From NCBI RefSeq assembly GCF_937997535.1, contig NZ_CALKTT010000032.1, forward strand, positions 1 through 11,812: 11,812 nucleotides of DNA, written 5' to 3'. Position numbers and translations under genes: made by a program. The stretch's first letter is position 1. Each line of letters opens with the position of its first letter. A model generated the notes under the pieces. That model made no database searches. It was not told the origin of the DNA and worked only from the letters and a program-made list of their open reading frames with translations. This DNA is from an uncultured Campylobacter sp. (GTDB lineage: Bacteria > Campylobacterota > Campylobacteria > Campylobacterales > Campylobacteraceae). This document shows positions 7,625 through 11,812 of the stretch, piece after piece.

Positions 7625-7633
7625 AGGAAAACC

Positions 7634-8152
7634 ATGGATCTTTCAAAGATAAAAGTGGGCTCAAACCCCGATAAAATCAATGCAGTGATCGAGATCCCTT
7701 ACGGCTCGAATATCAAATACGAAATCGACAAAGCAAGCGGCGCGCTCTGCGTAGATCGCGTGCTCTACGGCGCGATGTTTTACCCTGCAAACTACGGCTT
7801 CGTGCCCAATACCTTGGCCGATGACGGCGATCCTGCGGATGTTTTAGTGCTAAACGAATACCCGCTTGCCGCCGGTAGCGTGATCCCATGCCGCTTAATC
7901 GGCGTTTTGATGATGGAGGACGAAAATGGCATGGACGAGAAGCTGCTTGCCGTGCCGGTTAGCAAGATTGATCCGCGATTTGAGGGCATTAAAGGGGTCG
8001 CCGATCTGCCTAAAGCTACGCTGGATAAGATCAAAAATTTCTTCGAAACCTATAAGCTTTTAGAGCCGAATAAATGGGTTAAAGTGAAGGATTTCGCAAG
8101 CGCCGCGGAAGCCGAGAAAATCCTAGACAAAGCGATCAAGGCTTATAAATAA
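7634..8152 (+). CDS. ppa: Inorganic pyrophosphatase, family I
   Basis: Hydrolyses pyrophosphate to phosphate, pulling forward reactions such as the tRNA charging carried out by aspS upstream. The 172-aa product has the soluble family I layout: V-I-E-I-P (18-22), K28 and E30, M-F-Y-P-A-N-Y-G-F (48-56), the metal-binding signature D-D-G-D-P-A-D-V (63-70, including D64, D66 and D69) and M-D-E-K (100-103, Asp101 and Lys103). All expected acidic ligands are present. The ATG at 7634 is preceded by AAAGGA (7623-7628) at 5-nt spacing, overlapping the end of the BOF gene. It is the last gene of the aspS-adk-BOF-ppa cluster, followed by a strong terminator. Confidence 0.96.
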   Translation: MDLSKIKVGSNPDKINAVIEIPYGSNIKYEIDKASGALCVDRVLYGAMFYPANYGFVPNTLADDGDPADVLVLNEYPLAAGSVIPCRLIGVLMMEDENGMDEKLLAVPVSKIDPRFEGIKGVADLPKATLDKIKNFFETYKLLEPNKWVKVKDFASAAEAEKILDKAIKAYK

Positions 8153-8186
8153 GCCATTTTTGCGCGCTTGGCGCTAAAATTTAATC

Positions 8187-8217
8187 AAAATTTGACCGAT
8201 CCGCTCGGTCAAATTTT
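8187..8217. terminator. Rho-independent terminator after ppa (probably bidirectional)
   Basis: A perfect 13-bp inverted repeat: AAAATTTGACCGA at 8187-8199 and TCGGTCAAATTTT at 8205-8217, with a 5-nt loop TCCGC. The stem has a GC-containing top and A/T base, so it presents a U-tract to transcripts from either side. It lies 35 nt after the ppa stop and would also stop any transcript coming leftwards from the receptor gene. Confidence 0.85.
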
Positions 8218-8287
8218 ATCTTTAAATTTTAATTTTACAAATTTGCAAATTTTAAAATATTTTAAATTCCGCGCAAATTTTACCTGA

Positions 8288-8615
8288 AGCCTGCGCTTAG
8301 TTTTTTTCGCTTGTTTTTCGGCGGTTAAGCTAAGCAATCTTGAGTTATTAAATAAAGATTTTTAAAACTACATTGCGCAAAATATCTCGAGGATTTACGC
8401 GCTAATGGCAGAGAAATTCCGCGAGCTAAAGGCTTCATATAGACCGCAGTTAAAATTAAAATTCGCTATCTTGATTTTGAAAGAGATCCCGGGCGTCATT
8501 GCAAAATTACAAAGCTGATGTCATCACGGACAGGAGCCTTTGGACTGCCGTACTACGTAAAAATTTAAAATTTACACGCTACATAAAATTCGGAAATCTA
8601 AATGATGCCAAATGA
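8288..8615 (+). pseudogene. Interrupted protein-like remnant, family not recognised
   Basis: This 560-nt gap between ppa and the receptor has no intact long gene, but the plus strand carries protein-like sequence in two linked frames. Frame A runs from 8288, is broken by a TAA at 8363-8365, then continues from 8366 through E-K-F-R-E-L-K-A-S-Y-R-P-Q-L (from 8411) to a TGA at 8516. Frame B, open from 8481 to a TGA at 8613, contains K-A-D-V-I-T-D-R-S-L-W-T-A-V-L-R-K-N. A single shift between 8481 and 8516 would join them. An ATG at 8405 would give an isolated 37-aa peptide with a poorly spaced GAGGA. I read this as the C-terminal relic of a degraded gene. I cannot name the family, and chance open frames remain possible, especially for 8288-8362. 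Confidence 0.4.
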
Positions 8616-8675
8616 TTTACTATCGTCATCTTTTTAAATTTAGTAATAAATCTATAAATTTTGATTCCAAAGGCT
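8535..8675. repeat. Widely spaced 10-bp inverted repeat
   Basis: AGCCTTTGGA at 8535-8544 is repeated inverted as TCCAAAGGCT at 8666-8675, 121 nt apart, in the gap between the remnant and the receptor gene. The match is exact but short. The space between is too long for a terminator stem. It could be a decayed element end or chance. Confidence 0.3.
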
Positions 8676-8712
8676 TTTGTTTTAATAAGACGTCAAACAC
8701 TTGATTAAATTT

Positions 8713-11703
8713 TTAAAACTGAAACTCCCATGTGAGTTTATAGTTTCTACCCGGCGAGTAAAAGCGGTTGATACCAAGCCCTGTTTCTTGATCTATCAGA
8801 TTGCTAGTTCCAAAAGGCCTTATTGACCTGGCGCTTTCCCAAGTGATATATTTACGATCGGTTATATTATATATGCCTGCACGAAGCGTCAGATATTTTA
8901 TCGGCTTTACGTATGTTACGAAGTCTATCGTCGTATATCCACCGCTTCTCCATTCCACTTCGCTATTGCTTACAGGTTTGCCGTTTACGATTTTGCCGCC
9001 TAGATACTGCTCGTACCAATACATATTGTAGGTATCTCTCGCCTTTTTCGCAGCTACCGCGGTTACGAACAGATCCGCGCCGTATTTATCGCCCGGGCTT
9101 TGATAGCCTACGCTATAAACCGCCGTTCGCGGCTGGATCGCATTCATCGGCGTATCGGTTTTGCCGTGACCTATATCCATTCTGCCTTTTTGAATACTTA
9201 GCTTATATCCTATATGAAAGCCCTGTAGAGGCTGCCAAATTTGATCCAAAGCCAGTCTCGAGTCTATCTCTATTCCTCTTACTCTTGCTTTTGGACGATT
9301 TACGTTTTGATACACAGAAGTAGGCATTGTACTTCCACCGTTTCCGTAAGGAAGCTGGAATTCCCCCTTGTATTGTAAATCTATAAAATTCCTATAATCC
9401 GTTTGGAATAAATTCAATGTAACGAAGCTTGGAGAATTATGAAGCGTAAAGGCAATCTCTTTAGTCTTTGCGGTCTCTTTTTTCAAATCCAAATTAGGAT
9501 ATATCGAAAAATCACGGTGCTGGAAAGTGAAGTAAATTTCATCCGAAGTAGGCGCCCTAAATCCGTTTGCGTATTTAAGCTGAAGCCTGAAAAAATCAAG
9601 TGGATCGATGCTTGTAGATAAAGAATATGAATTTGCCGAATATTTTCTCTTCTGAGAAGCTAAATATACGGCGTTGGCTTCTGCATTTGCATCCTTATGC
9701 GCCTTTATCTCATCACTAGACGGCGTACCGGGAAGTGGAGTATAAGGAACAAACATTCCGATAAATAGATCAGTTGGAATTTTTGGCGTAACGCCTGGGG
9801 TATATGATGGATTGTGTTTAACCTTATCATACCTATAATTAAGATCAAAGGCTAAAACATCGTTTATACGAAAGTCATCTCCCACATAAAGCGCTCCGGT
9901 TTTGGTCTCAACCGGAATAAGAAAACTAAACGGTTCATCTGCGTGGCCGCAAGAATTATTATAAGAAGAAGCGTTGGTGTATGATTGGCATTTTTCTGGA
10001 TACCAAGTGCCTAATATCGGAAAATTAGGATTCGTATTTCTAACTCCGGCAAAATATTTAGCCCACCATTGCTTATTTTGAGGAGAATAACCCGCTTTAT
10101 TTATCATACTTTTATCGCTTTTGCTATAGAGTCCGCCATAGCTTAGAGAGTGTTCCGTACTTTTTATCTGAAAATCTTTTGTAAGATCGAGATTAAACTG
10201 CTTAGTATCGGTATTTAAATCTCTATCCTTCCAGTTATTTTCTACATATCCGTTTTCACTAGGTAAAAGTACTTGATCCGAGCCAACGGGTGATAATTTA
10301 CCGTAATTGCCTTTGCTATAAGGTGTAGTTATTTTGTTTATGGAATATGTTTTATATGTGCCGCTATCGGTATCAAAAAGAGTCATACCTTTAGAACAAT
10401 CATATTCATCACAATTTACGTAAACATCATCATTAGGTTTATAACTACTATACGCGTCCGTATTTAATATATGAGGTTCATTTTTTGGATTATCCGGATC
10501 TGAAAAATCAAATTGACTATCTACTAATGTAGGCATAAATCCCCACTTTAGCCATGTCTTTACTTCTCCTCCGTATTTATCTACCATTTTTCCGTTTTCG
10601 TTTATATGTAGACCGGACGGATTTGAAATACCTGCGCAGTTATCGCCCTCGCAATATTCGTCCGTTCTTGCCTTTAGTTTAATGCGCTGCTTGTTGTAGC
10701 TAAATTTCAGGCTATCCCATAAAGGCGTTTCGTCGAAATTTTCATAAGAAAATGAGTAGTTTTTTCTTTCGCTTCTATCGTTGGTATGTCGTATGTCATT
10801 AGTTAGAGCACCCCAAGGAGTTTGCGTATTATAAAGAGCAAATTGATTCGACCAGTCTATTCCCTCTGATTTTATATTAGACTTATCGTATCCTAGGCTA
10901 AATCTATCGGTATCGGTAGGCTGAAAGCCAAATTTTACCAATGTGCTTTTTTTGTAAATTCTATAGGGATCAGGTTTTTCCCTAACTTTTCTAATGACGG
11001 TTGGGTCATAGTCTTTATAACCCCAGTTTTTTAGTTCATGTCCTTCTCTATCGGTGTGAATAGCCAAGAGATCAAACCATTTAAACCGAACTGCAGCTGC
11101 GTGGCTTTGCCAGTTTTGTCTATCTGCACTTTGATACCCGCGCTTAAATCCGTAATACCAATCCTTCTCCGTTAGATAATCTCTCGCATCCTTTGTCTCA
11201 AACGCTACTGAGCCACCTAGCGCGCCCGAGCCTCTTTTTACCGAATCTGCACCTTTAGTGATATCTACCTGTCTTACGTTTTCAACCTCAACGCCGTTTC
11301 TAGTGTTATTAAAGTTTCCATATCCTTCAAATAGATCTTTAAATCCTTGCGAGCTTAGTGTTTCTGCCTGGCGAAGCCCATCTATGCTTATATCTACGCG
11401 GTTTTCATCTACTCCGCGGATCGAGTAGCCACTAGCACCGAATCTTCCACTTTCTACAACCGAAACGCCGGTTTCGTGACGAACCATATCTCTACTATCG
11501 CTAACTTGCTCTTTGGCGAGTTGCTTGGCGCTCTTTTTCGTTTCGCCGACTTTTTTGGTAAGCGGGTCGCTTTCTACATTTCCCGTAACATTGATCTGCC
11601 CCAAATTTTGGGAGCCACCTTCGCTATCGTCTTGCGCAGCTAAAGTGACTGCACATAAACATAGCGTACCTATAGCCGCAACAGAAAGCTTAAGTAAGCT
11701 CAT
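8713..11703 (-). CDS. TonB-dependent hemoglobin / hemoglobin-haptoglobin receptor (Hgp/HgbA-like)
   Basis: An outer-membrane receptor expected to strip heme from host hemoprotein and import it with TonB energy. It is 996 aa. The signal peptide spans 1-23 (cleavage near T-L-A-A). The plug is about 35-180: TonB-box-like G-Q-I-N-V-T-G (35-41), E-T-G-V-S-V-V-E (77-84), G-Y-S-I-R-G-V-D (92-99) and G-S-G-A-L-G-G-S-V (158-166). The barrel follows and ends in Phe996, the usual outer-membrane signal. F-R-A-P-T-S-D-E-I-Y (715-724), His729 and Y-P-N-L (735-738) match the FRAP...NPNL region of heme receptors. Q-N-V-N-R (799-803), A-I-Q-P-R-T (855-860) and S-A-R-S-I-R-P-F-G-T-S-N (957-968) strongly recall Haemophilus Hgp and related hemoglobin receptors. 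Transferrin or lactoferrin receptors share the superfamily but fit less well. A good AAAGGAT site precedes the ATG. No TonB/ExbBD or heme ABC genes are in the window. Confidence 0.9.
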   Translation of the reverse strand: MSLLKLSVAAIGTLCLCAVTLAAQDDSEGGSQNLGQINVTGNVESDPLTKKVGETKKSAKQLAKEQVSDSRDMVRHETGVSVVESGRFGASGYSIRGVDENRVDISIDGLRQAETLSSQGFKDLFEGYGNFNNTRNGVEVENVRQVDITKGADSVKRGSGALGGSVAFETKDARDYLTEKDWYYGFKRGYQSADRQNWQSHAAAVRFKWFDLLAIHTDREGHELKNWGYKDYDPTVIRKVREKPDPYRIYKKSTLVKFGFQPTDTDRFSLGYDKSNIKSEGIDWSNQFALYNTQTPWGALTNDIRHTNDRSERKNYSFSYENFDETPLWDSLKFSYNKQRIKLKARTDEYCEGDNCAGISNPSGLHINENGKMVDKYGGEVKTWLKWGFMPTLVDSQFDFSDPDNPKNEPHILNTDAYSSYKPNDDVYVNCDEYDCSKGMTLFDTDSGTYKTYSINKITTPYSKGNYGKLSPVGSDQVLLPSENGYVENNWKDRDLNTDTKQFNLDLTKDFQIKSTEHSLSYGGLYSKSDKSMINKAGYSPQNKQWWAKYFAGVRNTNPNFPILGTWYPEKCQSYTNASSYNNSCGHADEPFSFLIPVETKTGALYVGDDFRINDVLAFDLNYRYDKVKHNPSYTPGVTPKIPTDLFIGMFVPYTPLPGTPSSDEIKAHKDANAEANAVYLASQKRKYSANSYSLSTSIDPLDFFRLQLKYANGFRAPTSDEIYFTFQHRDFSIYPNLDLKKETAKTKEIAFTLHNSPSFVTLNLFQTDYRNFIDLQYKGEFQLPYGNGGSTMPTSVYQNVNRPKARVRGIEIDSRLALDQIWQPLQGFHIGYKLSIQKGRMDIGHGKTDTPMNAIQPRTAVYSVGYQSPGDKYGADLFVTAVAAKKARDTYNMYWYEQYLGGKIVNGKPVSNSEVEWRSGGYTTIDFVTYVKPIKYLTLRAGIYNITDRKYITWESARSIRPFGTSNLIDQETGLGINRFYSPGRNYKLTWEFQF

Positions 11704-11754
11704 TTCGATCCTTTTATAATATTATTTCTCATATGCGTTATTAAAAGAGACGCT

Positions 11755-11760
11755 ATAATA
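11755..11760 (-). promoter_or_regulatory. Candidate -10 box for the receptor gene
   Basis: Minus-strand TATTAT, five of six matches to TATAAT, lies 52-57 nt before the receptor ATG, downstream of a T-rich run. The opposite strand of the same site reads a perfect TATAAT (11754-11759), so it could instead serve a divergent gene to the right. I could not find a convincing Fur box, although the region is AT-rich and has GATAA-like half-sites near 11800. Confidence 0.3.
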
Positions 11761-11765
11761 GTGAA

Positions 11766-11796
11766 AAATTCTTTAAATTTAAATTAAAAAGAATTT
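11766..11796. promoter_or_regulatory. Inverted repeat upstream of the receptor, possible operator
   Basis: AAATTCTTT (11766-11774) and AAAGAATTT (11788-11796) are perfect 9-bp arms around a 13-bp AT-rich centre that includes the TAAATTTA palindrome (11774-11781). It lies just upstream of the candidate -10 of the receptor gene. The low complexity makes chance occurrence possible. Confidence 0.35.
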
Positions 11797-11812
11797 ATTT
11801 ATCATCTATAGT

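Noticed and set aside
8405..8518. A 37-residue small gene starting at 8405
   Set aside because: The ribosome site is poorly spaced, protein-like sequence continues upstream of the ATG and in another frame downstream, which fits a decayed larger gene better than a real small one.
8680..8712. Terminator immediately downstream of the receptor gene
   Set aside because: Only a 4-bp TCAA/TTGA pair is seen near 8693-8704; too short. The ppa hairpin at 8187-8217 is the nearest credible stop.
11500..11703. Phase-variable CCAA/TTGG repeat tract expected in Haemophilus hgp genes
   Set aside because: The 5' end of the receptor gene was read on both strands and contains no run of this or any other short tandem repeat, so slipped-strand switching of that type is not supported.
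1..11812. CRISPR array, tRNA, rRNA, prophage or insertion-sequence genes
   Set aside because: No spaced direct repeats, cloverleaf, transposase or integrase motifs were seen anywhere in the window.

Overview
The window reads as chromosomal DNA from a Campylobacter-type epsilonproteobacterium. The gene neighbourhood (rlpA, mltD-like, tatD, recN, nadK on one strand; aspS, adk, ppa on the other) is, from memory, the same one found around Cj0638-Cj0646 in C. jejuni. The protein sequences agree: a short adenylate kinase, a bacterial-type AspRS with non-discriminating residues, and ~507-aa RecN. Base composition is higher in G+C than C. jejuni (about 50% in a line of aspS counted by hand), which would suit an oral species such as C. 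gracilis, C. showae or C. rectus. That species guess is inference only.

Layout. Positions 1-2062 (minus strand) hold a cell-wall/nuclease operon: tatD, then a lytic transglycosylase of the MltD type (4-nt ATGA overlap), then the 5' part of the lipoprotein gene rlpA, which leaves the window. Positions 2188-4580 (minus) hold nadK and recN with overlapping ends. A short divergent intergenic region (4581-4663) separates nadK from aspS and carries overlapping candidate -10 boxes for both directions. Positions 4664-8152 (plus) hold aspS, adk (4-nt overlap), a secreted BOF-family protein and ppa, closed by a strong hairpin terminator at 8187-8217. The BOF gene sits between adk and ppa, which I recall as adjacent in C. 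jejuni, so it looks like an insertion into a conserved operon. Positions 8218-8712 contain no intact gene; a protein-like but interrupted stretch at 8288-8615 is probably a gene remnant. Positions 8713-11703 (minus) encode a 996-aa TonB-dependent receptor that most resembles hemoglobin / hemoglobin-haptoglobin receptors (Hgp/HgbA family) of Pasteurellaceae. Parts of this gene are more AT-rich than the housekeeping genes.

Functionally the left and middle are housekeeping: septal and wall peptidoglycan cleavage (MltD, RlpA), nuclease (TatD), DNA repair (RecN), NADP synthesis (NadK), tRNA charging (AspRS), nucleotide balance (Adk) and pyrophosphate removal (Ppa). The right end is accessory and concerns heme-iron capture from host hemoglobin. 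I do not see a new multi-gene system. The items most worth a second look are the Pasteurellaceae-like receptor, the interrupted gene next to it, the BOF insertion and the clustering of a TAAATTTA palindrome in the intergenic regions.
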